Source: Spirirestis rafaelensis WJT71-NPBG6 (GTDB lineage Bacteria; Cyanobacteriota; Cyanobacteriia; Cyanobacteriales; Nostocaceae). From it: 64,000 bases of DNA. The notes under the pieces are model-generated. The model ran no database searches, was not told the origin of the DNA, and worked only from the letters and a program-made list of their open reading frames with translations. How positions within the stretch are numbered: the stretch's first letter is position 1; each line of letters opens with the position of its first letter. This document shows positions 8,840-17,098 of this stretch, in pieces. The stretch lies in NCBI GenBank assembly GCA_019359015.1, contig JAHHID010000006.1, positions 1-64,000 of the forward strand. The letters are read 5' to 3'. A program made the position numbers and the translations under genes.

Positions 8840-9193
8840 CTAGAAACCACTCTCAAAAGCGATCGCAGCAATTTGACCATCTGCAAATGATGGTGTTTTG
8901 CCAATACTTACCAGACGCGCTCTTTCTGTAGCGTGCCATTTAGCGGCGTTAGTATCGTATGGCAGTAATGGTATATTAGGCTCAACTACTTCTTGGAGAT
9001 ATTTTTCTATAGTTTGACGCTTTTTAGACTCTGGAAGACGGTAGCACCCGAAAAGTAGTTCATGATAAACAACAGTTGCTGTAGCTATTTCATTTTCATG
9101 TCGTCGCAGCATTTCGATAACATTGGAGTTGGGAATTGGGCGCAATGGCTCGGAAAGAATATTAGTATCTAATAAAAAGCGCAAGTTTACCAA
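8840..9193 (-). CDS. VapC-like PIN-domain toxin, C-terminally short
   Basis: A 117-aa PIN protein. The acidic residues of the active site are visible: LLDTN near residue 9, the glutamate in YHELLFG, and SFADGQIAA near 98. It stops at FESGF, where VapC proteins normally continue for about 20 residues through a strand and the last acidic motif (usually RNxxDF). The downstream DNA in no frame restores that tail. The toxin may therefore be attenuated or inactive. It overlaps the upstream antitoxin by 7 bp. Confidence 0.8.
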   Translation of the reverse strand: MVNLRFLLDTNILSEPLRPIPNSNVIEMLRRHENEIATATVVYHELLFGCYRLPESKKRQTIEKYLQEVVEPNIPLLPYDTNAAKWHATERARLVSIGKTPSFADGQIAAIAFESGF

Positions 9194-9432
9194 ATTACTT
9201 CACGTCCGGGTGAAGAATCTCGCACATCTGCAAAAACTTCGGGTTCAATACTTACTGCTTCTAATTCTTGTTCTTGGCGAAATTTTTCTAGGGATTTCCA
9301 GAATTGAGACTCACCACTCACGATTATTGTAGATTCGTCTAGAATCTCAATGACTATTTCTTGCCCATCAGGAATATTTAATTCCTGAAATATTTCTATA
9401 CTATTTCTGCGCTTGATGCCTTTAATTTTCAT
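9187..9432 (-). CDS. VapB-type antitoxin
   Basis: From ATG 9432 the protein (81 aa) begins MKIKGIKRRNSIEIFQELN, with a short beta-rich N-terminal half (IPDGQEIVIEI) like AbrB/VapB DNA-binding domains and an acidic helical C-terminus that would wrap the PIN toxin. The longer frame upstream (to 9504) lacks a good start. The 7-bp overlap with the toxin is the usual layout. Confidence 0.7.
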   Translation of the reverse strand: MKIKGIKRRNSIEIFQELNIPDGQEIVIEILDESTIIVSGESQFWKSLEKFRQEQELEAVSIEPEVFADVRDSSPGREVIW

Positions 9433-9525
9433 AGTTTTTATTCTAGAAGTAACAATTTGCTTGACTGACAAATCTTGTGTGTTGCAGCCTAACCCACCCT
9501 GCAATAAATTGATTGCTCATAGCTC

Positions 9526-9575
9526 AAGTCTATTAAAGTAGACTAGGTATGCTTTTTAGTCTACTAAAGTAGACT
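9526..9575. promoter_or_regulatory. pair of 18-bp palindromes, operator-like
   Basis: AGTCTACTAAAGTAGACT at 9558-9575 is a near-perfect palindrome, and an imperfect copy (AGTCTATTAAAGTAGACT) lies at 9527-9544, so the two centres are about 31 bp apart or three helical turns. They sit just before the 32-codon ORF at 9577. A dimeric repressor site is a reasonable reading. Confidence 0.5.
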
Positions 9576-9576
9576 T

Positions 9577-9675
9577 ATGCTGTTAGCTTGGGAATTGATT
9601 CTCAAGCGGGGAAGATTTGTTGACCCAGTGCCAGGTAACGGAAACGTAGAAACCGCAATACTTTGTGGGGAATGA
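9577..9675 (+). CDS. very small ORF (32 aa), possibly a gene remnant
   Basis: ATG 9577 opens a frame starting MLLAWELILKRGRF and ending VETAILCGE before TGA. It follows the palindrome pair directly with no obvious Shine-Dalgarno. It could be a leader peptide or the remains of a small antitoxin; no family was recognised. Confidence 0.25.
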   Translation: MLLAWELILKRGRFVDPVPGNGNVETAILCGE

Positions 9676-9709
9676 CTTGTTTATGAATTTTTACAATTTA
9701 CTGTAAGCC

Positions 9710-11380
9710 TTATATGTTACAGTTTACAAGTCTGGACGCGAGAGAAGAGAAAACACCACCAAAGCCCTCCCACAAAACGAAACGCTTCTCATAATACCTT
9801 TTAACCAGCATATAAAAGGGAGCAACGGGAAGGTGTCCAACGGTAGCATAAGTCTCAAAAGTGAGGTCTGTGTATTGTAGCCATTCGCCCCCTCTTTGCC
9901 AGCCGACGCGATCACCAAACTTTTCGTAGTCTTTACCTACACTTTCCCAAATGCGCTTTTGCACACTAAAGCCAAAGCGCCCATCACTGTATTTTACCCA
10001 AAGTTGGTCAATAGTGCGTAAGTCAGTGCAAGGAAAGTTTTCAATAGATTCGGGATCAAGCCAGCGTGCTTGTTCTCTGCCAGTAGCTTTGAGCATCACT
10101 GCCAGAGTTTCTTGATCTGCTTGTTTCCACTTTCCAGCTTTGAGTAAATCGCGCAACCGCGTATAGTCTACACCCTTCTCAGAACTGAGATTATCATTCT
10201 CCTGCGTTGGTTTTGTCGTGGTTGTTTGAATAGATTGTTGTTCTTGTTCTTGTTGTTTTTGTAACTTTCCCTGGTTAGCTTGTTGTTGCTTCTGTAACTC
10301 TGCTGATTTTTGATATTCCGCTTCTTTAGCAGATGTAATCTCTAACTCAATTGACGCTACATCCTCATCTCTGAGACCTAAAATATCCTGCTGATAATCT
10401 TTCAGTATCTTACGAGTATGCTCATCCAGGGGATATTTTTGCCCAACTTCCTCAACAAAAGCTTGTTTGTAACTTTCCAAGTTTGCAAACCGTCTACGGA
10501 AAGGTTCTAATACTTCGCTTTCTATTTGCTCGGCTTTTTCATCTGTGAGTCCAAATGTTTTCCGTTTCGGCTTTAAGATTAAGTAGGAAAGTTTACTAAG
10601 TTCACCATTTTGGGCATATTGTTCAACAAGCTTGCGATACTCTGCTTCTGCATTCTTGGGGGCATTAGCTAGTAGAATATTAAAGCCTTCTTTATCCAGA
10701 ATGATCTCTGGCATCATCTTAGGCTTTACCGCTTGAACTTTTGCTTTAGCGTAAGCGTGCAGTTCCTGTACATGAATATTGCCATCGTTGTCTGTGTCTG
10801 CTGCACCTGTCTCAATTCCCTCAACTAAATACTGAGTGTAGAGCGAAAGCGGTAAACCTTCCTGCTCAAAAGATGTTTGAGTTGCACTCGAAGATGTGAG
10901 AACAACTCGTCCCTCCGCGCCTAACTGCTTCTTGATATTGACACCGACACTTTTTGTCCGCCAACCTTGAGCGATCGCCCCACTGTAGCAAGCATCCAAA
11001 ATCAATACTTGCCGTTTAGCATAGCAATTATTTGATTGCCCTAGGATGAAACTTGCGTCTACAGCAGTAGCTTCAAAGTCGTCTTTAGCTGTAATCCGAG
11101 TTGTCAAATAAAGATGACCATCATCATTAGTAATACCATGACCAGAGAAAAATAATAATACTAAGTCATCTTTAAGAGCTTCTTTAAATAGCTTTTGAAT
11201 TGCCCTTCGCATTTGGGTCTGATCGGGATTAAGCAGATGTTCGACTTGCTCAAAACCTCCCAAACTTGGGTTTTGCAAAACTCGCTGCATAGCTTCCACA
11301 TCATTGAGAGGAGATGATAAGGCAGGTATCCCTTCACCGTATTCACTGACTCCAATCAGCAGCGCTATCTTCTTAGGCAT
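9710..11380 (-). CDS. caspase-like protease (orthocaspase) with C-terminal GUN4 domain
   Basis: Domains in order (numbering from ATG 11380): peptidase C14 caspase domain about 1-240 with the His/Cys dyad in FFSGHG (H81) and LDACYSG (C131), plus a DTDNDGNIHVQEL acidic loop resembling the calcium-binding segment of metacaspases; a helical linker about 245-345 (KYPLDEHTRKILKDYQQ...GLRDEDVASIE) also found in other cyanobacterial multidomain signalling proteins; a Gln-rich coiled-coil 355-390; a GUN4 domain about 405-523 (DYTRLRDLLKAGKWKQADQ...LPVAPF). GUN4 domains bind porphyrins, so tetrapyrrole-responsive proteolysis is possible. The ATG overlaps the stop of the EACC1-like gene by 8 bp. The frame is also open to a GTG four codons earlier. 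Confidence 0.9.
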   Translation of the reverse strand: MPKKIALLIGVSEYGEGIPALSSPLNDVEAMQRVLQNPSLGGFEQVEHLLNPDQTQMRRAIQKLFKEALKDDLVLLFFSGHGITNDDGHLYLTTRITAKDDFEATAVDASFILGQSNNCYAKRQVLILDACYSGAIAQGWRTKSVGVNIKKQLGAEGRVVLTSSSATQTSFEQEGLPLSLYTQYLVEGIETGAADTDNDGNIHVQELHAYAKAKVQAVKPKMMPEIILDKEGFNILLANAPKNAEAEYRKLVEQYAQNGELSKLSYLILKPKRKTFGLTDEKAEQIESEVLEPFRRRFANLESYKQAFVEEVGQKYPLDEHTRKILKDYQQDILGLRDEDVASIELEITSAKEAEYQKSAELQKQQQANQGKLQKQQEQEQQSIQTTTTKPTQENDNLSSEKGVDYTRLRDLLKAGKWKQADQETLAVMLKATGREQARWLDPESIENFPCTDLRTIDQLWVKYSDGRFGFSVQKRIWESVGKDYEKFGDRVGWQRGGEWLQYTDLTFETYATVGHLPVAPFYMLVKRYYEKRFVLWEGFGGVFSSLASRLVNCNI

Positions 11381-11771
11381 TTCCTCCACCACCCATTGCT
11401 GCTAACAAGTCTTTTGCTATTCTCTCACTCTCTAATAGCTCTTTTCGGCTTTTTGCTTCAATGTTGACTTCTTTATCTCCAACTTTGACACTAATTTTCA
11501 TCGGCTTGTCTGCCAAGCGATCGCCCAAAAAACCTAAAAAGCTTTTGACATTCTTCATGCTCACTTCAGCCGTAAGCACTCCGATCAAAGTGGCAAAACC
11601 TGGCTTGCTTCCCGCTTCCGGGTTCAAGTCTTCCGCACGGTCTGCCTTCTCTACCTCATCCAAATCCCGGATTTCCCGTAGCAGCTTGTTCGCTATTTGT
11701 TGTCGTCTCTCATCATCTAACTCTGGATCGTCAACGGCAAAGGTGAATTTAATAATCGGTTCGCCTGTCAT
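11373..11771 (-). CDS. EACC1-like small protein (effector-associated constant component)
   Basis: From ATG 11771, placed 5 bp after a GGAGGT ribosome-binding site, the 132-aa protein has the EACC1 layout. An N-terminal beta-rich half (IIKFTFAVDDPELDDERRQQ) is followed by a helix and then SVKVGDKEVNIEAKSRKE with a short helix and a GGGG tail. EACC1 proteins sit directly upstream of caspase, trypsin or other effector genes in bacterial conflict systems. Here the 8-bp overlap with the caspase-GUN4 gene implies coupled translation and a joint function. Confidence 0.75.
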   Translation of the reverse strand: MTGEPIIKFTFAVDDPELDDERRQQIANKLLREIRDLDEVEKADRAEDLNPEAGSKPGFATLIGVLTAEVSMKNVKSFLGFLGDRLADKPMKISVKVGDKEVNIEAKSRKELLESERIAKDLLAAMGGGGNA

Positions 11772-11986
11772 TTTAACCTCCAAAGTTCCGTTATCTACAT
11801 GCTAATAGATTACACTTTCAGATTTGACGATTCCGGTCACAAAAAAGATAGCCCAAAAGCGCTCAATAAGCGATCGCAACCTCTAATAGCCTGCGGAGGC
11901 AGGCTTTGTTCGTATAGCCCCACCCTTCTAGGGTGAGGGTAAATAAATCACATAGTTTTGCGTAAATGCGTAGCGTTTTTAAATGC

Positions 11987-12112
11987 ATCGCTCTGCATTG
12001 GCATAACATCGCTCTGCATTGGCATAACATCGCTCTGCATTAACATAACATCGCTCTGCATTGGCATAACATCGCTCTGCATTGGCATAACATCGCTCTG
12101 CATTGGCATTGC
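11987..12112. repeat. 21-bp tandem repeat array, six copies
   Basis: Six head-to-tail 21-bp units carrying ATCGCTCTGCATTGGCATA, with one unit bearing two substitutions (CATTAACA). It is unrelated in sequence to the array at 1-266 but has exactly the same period. It lies in the 530-bp gene-free region upstream of the EACC1-like gene. Confidence 0.95.
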
Positions 12113-12169
12113 AGGGTATTACCAAATTTAATTGGCGATCATATTAATGAAATAATGAAATGCTGTACT

Positions 12170-12280
12170 AATATGATGTCCGCTTGATTACTTACTCTTC
12201 CCCGCAGAACCCCACCCTGCCAAAGCTGTGCTTTGTCTCCCCTCCCCGCTTGCGGGGAGGGGATTAAGGGGTGGGGTGCA
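12170..12280. mobile_element. dispersed MITE-like repeat with perfect hairpin, copy 1
   Basis: The segment from ATGTCCGCTTGATTACTTAC (12176) to GTGGGGTGCA (12280) recurs in inverse orientation at about 37796-37902. It carries a perfect 12-bp stem with a 2-nt loop at 12238-12263. Three stem base pairs differ between the two copies and each change is compensated on the other strand. It ends 25 bp downstream of the oxidoreductase stop codon, so the hairpin could also end that transcript. Confidence 0.75.
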
Positions 12281-12304
12281 ACGACTTAAGATATGTTAAA
12301 AATC

Positions 12305-13813
12305 CTATAAATTATCCAACAATTCTGCTGTTTGCTCTGGCTTAACCAAAGTATTCGCGCACAAGATGCCAGATGCAGCCACCGCTGGTACACCGATTCC
12401 AGGCATGGTGCTGTCACCCACACGATACAATCCAGCAATGGGTGTTTGTGTGCTAGGAAACATACCTTTACCAGCTGCGATCGCTGGTCCATAAGTTCCC
12501 TGATATCTTCTCAGATAATGAGCGTGAGTTAGCGGTGTACCGATAAGTTCTAACTCTACGCGATCGCGAATATCTGGGATAACTCTTTCTAAAGCACGAT
12601 ATAAAGACTTTGCTCTTTCTTGCTTCTTCTGTTCATACCCTGCATTTTTTTCCCATCCCGCATAAGGTTCTAGAGTATAAGCATGAACCACATGATGTTT
12701 TTCTGGTGCAAGAGAAGCATCCCACACGCTAGGAATCGATATCATGCAAGTATTTCCCGGTGAAGTTATATCTTGCTGTGCATCGTGGACTACCACATGA
12801 TGTCCCGTCAAATTCTCTAAGCCTTCACCACGAATGCCTAAGTGTAAATGCATAAAACTATCTACCGCTGGTGTATCTAGCGAAACTTGGCGGTAAGATG
12901 CGGGTAAGTCTTCCGGACGCAACAACTTAGTGTAAGTATCCCAAATTGTGGCATTAGAAATTACCACAGGCGCTTTGAGAATTTCACCATTTTGTAACCT
13001 CACACCAACAGCTTTGCCAGACTCTACTAAAATCTGTTCGACGTGACATCCTAGCCGCAACTTACCATTAAACTTTTCTAATCCCCGCACCAAAGCATTA
13101 ACAATTGCCGCACTGCCTCCCACAGGATATTCAACTCCGCAGCGGGAACGTTCACCTAACATAAAAGCTACCTCTGGGGCAATAGTACCATGTGCCTTTA
13201 AACCAGAGAGTAAAAAGCATTCTAAATCGATCAGCCGTCGCACCCAAGCATCTTGCACTGTTGCATCCATCACACTGCCCACAGAAGCTTGAACAATCGG
13301 CAAATTGGGGAGCATTTTTGTTAAAGATGGCAAATAACGTCTTAGTAACACCAAAATCATCTGCCAATCTGTTCTTAAAGCTAAAGTAGGAATGCCTTTC
13401 ATCCCTTCATAAAGCGATAGCAAACGTTCTTCAAACCGCTTTAATTCTTTAGCACCTTGAGGCGTAATTTTTTCCACTTCATGACGGTAACGCTCAGTAT
13501 TGCTATAAACTGCAAAAGTGCCTTCAGGAAGGTGATAATGTCCTAAAGGATCGTAAGACACACATGAAAGGGATTCGCCTAAAACATCAAGAACTTGTTT
13601 GAGAGGATTTAAACTCTGGGCATCAGTCAGACCACAATAGAAAGAGGGACCGGAATCAAATTCAAATTTTCGTCGTCTGAAGCTATGAGCGGCACCACCA
13701 GCAATTGTGTGGCTTTCACAAACAATTACTCGCTTACCATAACGTGCCAGTAATCCAGCAGCACACAAAGAGCCGATACCGCTACCAATGAGTATGACAT
13801 CACAATCTTGCAT
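12305..13813 (-). CDS. FAD-dependent oxidoreductase of the CrtI/CrtH (carotenoid or retinol-type) family
   Basis: The 502-aa protein starts with a dinucleotide-binding fold (VILIGSGIGSLCAAGLLARYG, then an acidic strand end at VCES) and the AGGAAHSFRRRKFEFDSGPSF segment typical of phytoene desaturase/carotenoid isomerase relatives. The C-terminal FAD-contacting motif GLYRVGDSTMPGIGVPAVAASG is intact. It could act on carotenoids as an isomerase or saturase; CrtH proper differs in the N-terminal region, so the exact reaction is left open. It is monocistronic by layout. Confidence 0.8.
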   Translation of the reverse strand: MQDCDVILIGSGIGSLCAAGLLARYGKRVIVCESHTIAGGAAHSFRRRKFEFDSGPSFYCGLTDAQSLNPLKQVLDVLGESLSCVSYDPLGHYHLPEGTFAVYSNTERYRHEVEKITPQGAKELKRFEERLLSLYEGMKGIPTLALRTDWQMILVLLRRYLPSLTKMLPNLPIVQASVGSVMDATVQDAWVRRLIDLECFLLSGLKAHGTIAPEVAFMLGERSRCGVEYPVGGSAAIVNALVRGLEKFNGKLRLGCHVEQILVESGKAVGVRLQNGEILKAPVVISNATIWDTYTKLLRPEDLPASYRQVSLDTPAVDSFMHLHLGIRGEGLENLTGHHVVVHDAQQDITSPGNTCMISIPSVWDASLAPEKHHVVHAYTLEPYAGWEKNAGYEQKKQERAKSLYRALERVIPDIRDRVELELIGTPLTHAHYLRRYQGTYGPAIAAGKGMFPSTQTPIAGLYRVGDSTMPGIGVPAVAASGILCANTLVKPEQTAELLDNL

Positions 13814-14006
13814 TTTTGTTAGTTGTTAGTGGTAGAGACGCGACGCCAGACGCTACAACGGAACGGCAGTCGCTACAACGCGGGGAACCCGCGCAACGCG
13901 CTGCCTCGGGAACCTCCGCAACGCGCTGGCTCATTAATCGCGTCTGTACAATGTTAGTGGTCATTTCCCCATGCCCATTGCCCCATTGCCCAATTCCCCA
14001 TTCCCA
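13814..14006. repeat. intergenic repeat-rich spacer
   Basis: Short repeated words (CGCTACAACG, CGCAACGCGCT) occupy 13840-13945 and 7-bp CCCATTG-type repeats 13965-14005. Part of the latter is in frame with the ABC gene but is not gene-like. It separates divergent genes, so promoters must lie here. Confidence 0.5.
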
Positions 14007-14786
14007 ATGAATAAACCACTGATTGAACTTAAAGGTGTTTCTAAGTCGTTTGGTGACAATAAAGTTTTAGATAATGTAGACTTGACAATTTACCAGGGAG
14101 AAGCATTAGGAATTATTGGTCCTAGCGGTACTGGTAAATCAACTATTTTACGGGTAATTGCAGGATTAACGGCTCCCGATGCAGGAGAAATTTATGTGCA
14201 AGGGGTGCGGCGAGAAGGTTTGATAGAAGATGGTAACGATCCGGTTGGCATTGGGATGGTGTTTCAGCAGGCAGCATTATTCGATTCATTGACAGTCGAG
14301 CAAAATGTGGGGTTTTTACTTTATCAATACTCAAAAATGCCGCGATCGCGCATTCGAGAGCTGGTTGAGGAAAAATTGGACATGGTAGGTTTGCCAGGAA
14401 TCGGTTCGCTCTACCCTAGTGAACTTTCCGGAGGAATGCGAAAACGTGTCAGTTTTGCGCGTGCGGTTGTGTCTAACCCAGACAACCCAAAAGACGGACC
14501 AGCAATTTTACTATACGATGAGCCGACAGCCGGACTTGACCCAATTGCCTCGACCGTAATAGAAGATTTAATTCGCCAATTACAATGTACTCAGGGAGTA
14601 TGTGGCACTTATGCCATTGTTACCCACCAAGACAGTACTATTCGTCGTACAGCTGATAGAATTATTTTTCTCTATCAAGGTAAAGTGCAGTGGCAAGGTA
14701 GTATAGATGAACTTGAGAAAACAGAACATCCTTTAATTAGACAATTTCTCAGTGGGAGTGTGCAAGGACCCATTCATGTCGGCTAG
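14007..14786 (+). CDS. MlaF-type ABC transporter ATPase (lipid transport)
   Basis: From ATG 14007 the 259-aa ATPase shows Walker A GPSGTGKST, signature LSGGMRKRV, and Walker B ILLYDEPTAGLDP. The signature and IGMVFQQAALFDSLTVEQNV match the MlaF/TGD3 branch, which drives phospholipid movement through an MCE complex between membranes. An upstream ATG at 13971 would add 12 residues encoded by simple repeats and is rejected. The following gene encodes the MCE substrate-binding subunit 17 bp later; the MlaE permease is not in the window. Confidence 0.9.
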   Translation: MNKPLIELKGVSKSFGDNKVLDNVDLTIYQGEALGIIGPSGTGKSTILRVIAGLTAPDAGEIYVQGVRREGLIEDGNDPVGIGMVFQQAALFDSLTVEQNVGFLLYQYSKMPRSRIRELVEEKLDMVGLPGIGSLYPSELSGGMRKRVSFARAVVSNPDNPKDGPAILLYDEPTAGLDPIASTVIEDLIRQLQCTQGVCGTYAIVTHQDSTIRRTADRIIFLYQGKVQWQGSIDELEKTEHPLIRQFLSGSVQGPIHVG

Positions 14787-14803
14787 ATGGCAGAAGGAGA
14801 AAA

Positions 14804-16288
14804 ATGCGATCGCGAACATTTAGAGAAGGTTCTGTAGGGTTATTGCTTTTGGCAGGATTAGGGGTATTTGGACTGATTCTGCTGTGGTTGAATAGAGTCA
14901 CTACATCTCAACGTTCATACAAAGTTATTATCGAGTTTGCTAACGCCGGCGGAATGCAAAGGGGAACACTTGTTCGCTATCGCGGTGTGAGAGTTGGGAG
15001 TATTTCCAAAATTCAACCTGGTTTAAATAACGTTGAAGTGGAAGTTGATATTTCTCAACCTAACTTGAAAATCCCCCGTGATGTATTAGTTGAAGCTAAT
15101 CAGTCCGGTTTGATTAGCGAAAGCATTATCGACATCACACCAAAAGCAACGTTAATTCAAGCAACTGATGTCGCCAAACCCACAGACAAAAATTGCAATC
15201 CCCAAATCATCCTCTGTAATGGCTCTCGCTTAAAAGGTCAGGTTGGCATCAGCGTTGATGAGCTTATTCGCAGTTCAACTGCGCTATCTGTTGCATATAG
15301 TAACCCTAACTTTTATAACAATGTCAATAAAACCCTAGAAAACGCCTCTCAAGCAGCTGCCAGTGTAGCGGTTTTAAGCCGAGAACTCCAGGTTTTGAGC
15401 AAAAACGCACAACAACAATTAGGCACATTTTCCGCCACAGCTAATTCAGTGCAACGGGCAACAGATAAACTTAGTACCTCCGCTGATCAAACAGTAAATC
15501 AATTCGGTACGACCGCAAGACAATTTAGCACAACTGCAACTGAATTTAGTGCAACCGCAAAAACTATTAGTTCGACTGCAAATCAAGCAAAAAGTTTGGT
15601 AACAAATCTCGATAACTTGGTGATAACAAATCGCTCGACGCTAGTTGGTACATTAAATAATCTTAGCCAAGCCAGCAATCAACTACGCACTACAGTCGGC
15701 AGCTTATCACCAAGTGTTAATCGGTTCACTCAAGGAAAATTACTAGAAAATTTAGAAACTCTCTCGGCAAATGCAGCGGAGGCATCAACAACTTTACGCG
15801 ATGCTACTAAAACTTTAAACGATCCAAATAACCGACTGGTATTGCAACAAACTTTGGATTCCGCACGGGTAACATTTGAAAACACCCAAAAAATTACATC
15901 TGATTTAGATGAGTTGACTGGCGATCCCGCTTTTAGAAATAATTTGCGGCAATTGGTGAATGGTTTAAGTACTTTGGTTTCTTCCACAGAACAGATGCAA
16001 CAGCAAATGCAAATTGCTGATACTTTAGACTCTTTTAAAGCATCTGTTAATAAATCAGATTTCGTTATTCCTACCCCAACAACCCAAGAGGTGATGATTA
16101 TTAATACGTCACCTACTGCTTTTAAAAGCGCTGCCAAAAAGCCACAGACCACAATTATTTCAAGTACTTCCACTTCATCCCAAGCACGTTTATTGAAGCA
16201 ATTGCGCGAGTATAAAGAGCAACAAAAGAAGATTCAGCTGTCTAAACAGGCAGAGCAGACGGGATTTAGCCTGACAACTGATAACTAA
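14804..16288 (+). CDS. MCE-domain (MlaD/TGD2-like) lipid transport protein
   Basis: A 494-aa protein with one N-terminal transmembrane helix (VGLLLLAGLGVFGLILLWL, about 10-28). An MCE domain of about 36-115 follows (VIIEFANAGGMQRGTLVRYR, VGSISKIQPG, SGLISESIIDITP), then a long helical region about 165-400 rich in Ala/Ser/Thr/Gln that is expected to form the periplasmic needle. It would sit in the plasma membrane and reach toward the outer membrane. Together with the ATPase upstream it forms the cyanobacterial equivalent of the chloroplast TGD system. Confidence 0.9.
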   Translation: MRSRTFREGSVGLLLLAGLGVFGLILLWLNRVTTSQRSYKVIIEFANAGGMQRGTLVRYRGVRVGSISKIQPGLNNVEVEVDISQPNLKIPRDVLVEANQSGLISESIIDITPKATLIQATDVAKPTDKNCNPQIILCNGSRLKGQVGISVDELIRSSTALSVAYSNPNFYNNVNKTLENASQAAASVAVLSRELQVLSKNAQQQLGTFSATANSVQRATDKLSTSADQTVNQFGTTARQFSTTATEFSATAKTISSTANQAKSLVTNLDNLVITNRSTLVGTLNNLSQASNQLRTTVGSLSPSVNRFTQGKLLENLETLSANAAEASTTLRDATKTLNDPNNRLVLQQTLDSARVTFENTQKITSDLDELTGDPAFRNNLRQLVNGLSTLVSSTEQMQQQMQIADTLDSFKASVNKSDFVIPTPTTQEVMIINTSPTAFKSAAKKPQTTIISSTSTSSQARLLKQLREYKEQQKKIQLSKQAEQTGFSLTTDN

Positions 16289-16319
16289 GTATGGGGCAAT
16301 GGGCAATCTGAGGAGGGTA

Positions 16320-16544
16320 AAGGGAGCAGAGGGAGGCAGGGGAGGCAGGGGGAGCAGGGGAAGAAATATTTCTTCTTTCTTGTTTTTTACCCTTTAACGC
16401 CACATGCGTGACTGTCGGCAGAGCCGCGATAGCGCAGTGGCTCCCCTTTTCCCTTTCCCCCTCCTCAAATTGCCCCATGCCCGATGCCCAATGCCCGATG
16501 CCCGATGCCCCATGCCCGATGCCCCCTGCCCCATGCCCTATTAC
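16320..16544. repeat. short tandem (heptanucleotide) repeat region
   Basis: G-rich GGGGAGGCAGG words (16325-16365) are followed by degenerate 7-bp repeats of ATGCCC(C/G) from 16475 to 16545. Similar simple repeats fill 26195-26455. These are the short tandemly repeated repetitive sequences common between genes of filamentous cyanobacteria. The last few bases abut the DUF3288 gene. Confidence 0.85.
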
Positions 16545-16841
16545 CTAATTCCAATCTTGTTCTTCTTTTTTGCCGCGACTTTTGTAAATCTTCCCAAAGT
16601 TGTGAATTTGGCGGGTTTTCTCATAAAGTTCCGCTTCCGTCAAACCCCACTGCTGCAAGGCTTTATCTAAACTCTGTTGGATGTCTCTCGCACCTGGAAA
16701 GCCTTGATAACGTATTCGCAGCCTAGCAAGTTCTGCCAAATTGTAATCTGTTGGCTCTTGAGATAGTAAAATATCTATTAGAGGGCGATCGCGATTGTAA
16801 AGCGGATGTTGTTGGTCTTTATGCCCGGATGCGTCTGTCAT
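16545..16841 (-). CDS. DUF3288 family protein
   Basis: A 98-aa soluble protein: DQQHPLYNRDRPLIDILLSQ...DYNLAELARLRIRYQGFPGARD...LQQWGLTEAELYEKTRQIH. This is the conserved cyanobacterial family DUF3288, of unknown function. It is convergent with the MCE gene and divergent from clpC. Confidence 0.85.
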   Translation of the reverse strand: MTDASGHKDQQHPLYNRDRPLIDILLSQEPTDYNLAELARLRIRYQGFPGARDIQQSLDKALQQWGLTEAELYEKTRQIHNFGKIYKSRGKKEEQDWN

Positions 16842-17098
16842 AATTTATACCAATTTTAAATTTTAAATTTTTTTTGCAAAGGTTTAAGAGCCAAAAGTTA
16901 TAATTTTGGGCTTTCACAGGCTCTCCAGCCTTTCCACTCAACTACTAGACGGCAACCACACCTGAGCCTTACGGCTCTCACTACTGCCACTTCAGTTTAA
17001 ATAAAGATACATTGTCTTTAAGAAAATACATGAAAGTTTAAAAAGAGTGAAGATTATTTTCACTCTCAGCGTAAGCAGCAAGGGAGCAAGAACCCATT
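16842..17098. other. clpC upstream region
   Basis: About 257 bp between divergent DUF3288 and clpC. It contains A/T-rich palindromic runs near 16850-16870 (AATTTTAAATTTTAAATTT) and a TTTAAATAAAG stretch near 16996. A promoter for clpC is expected; no CIRCE-like inverted repeat was seen. Confidence 0.4.
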
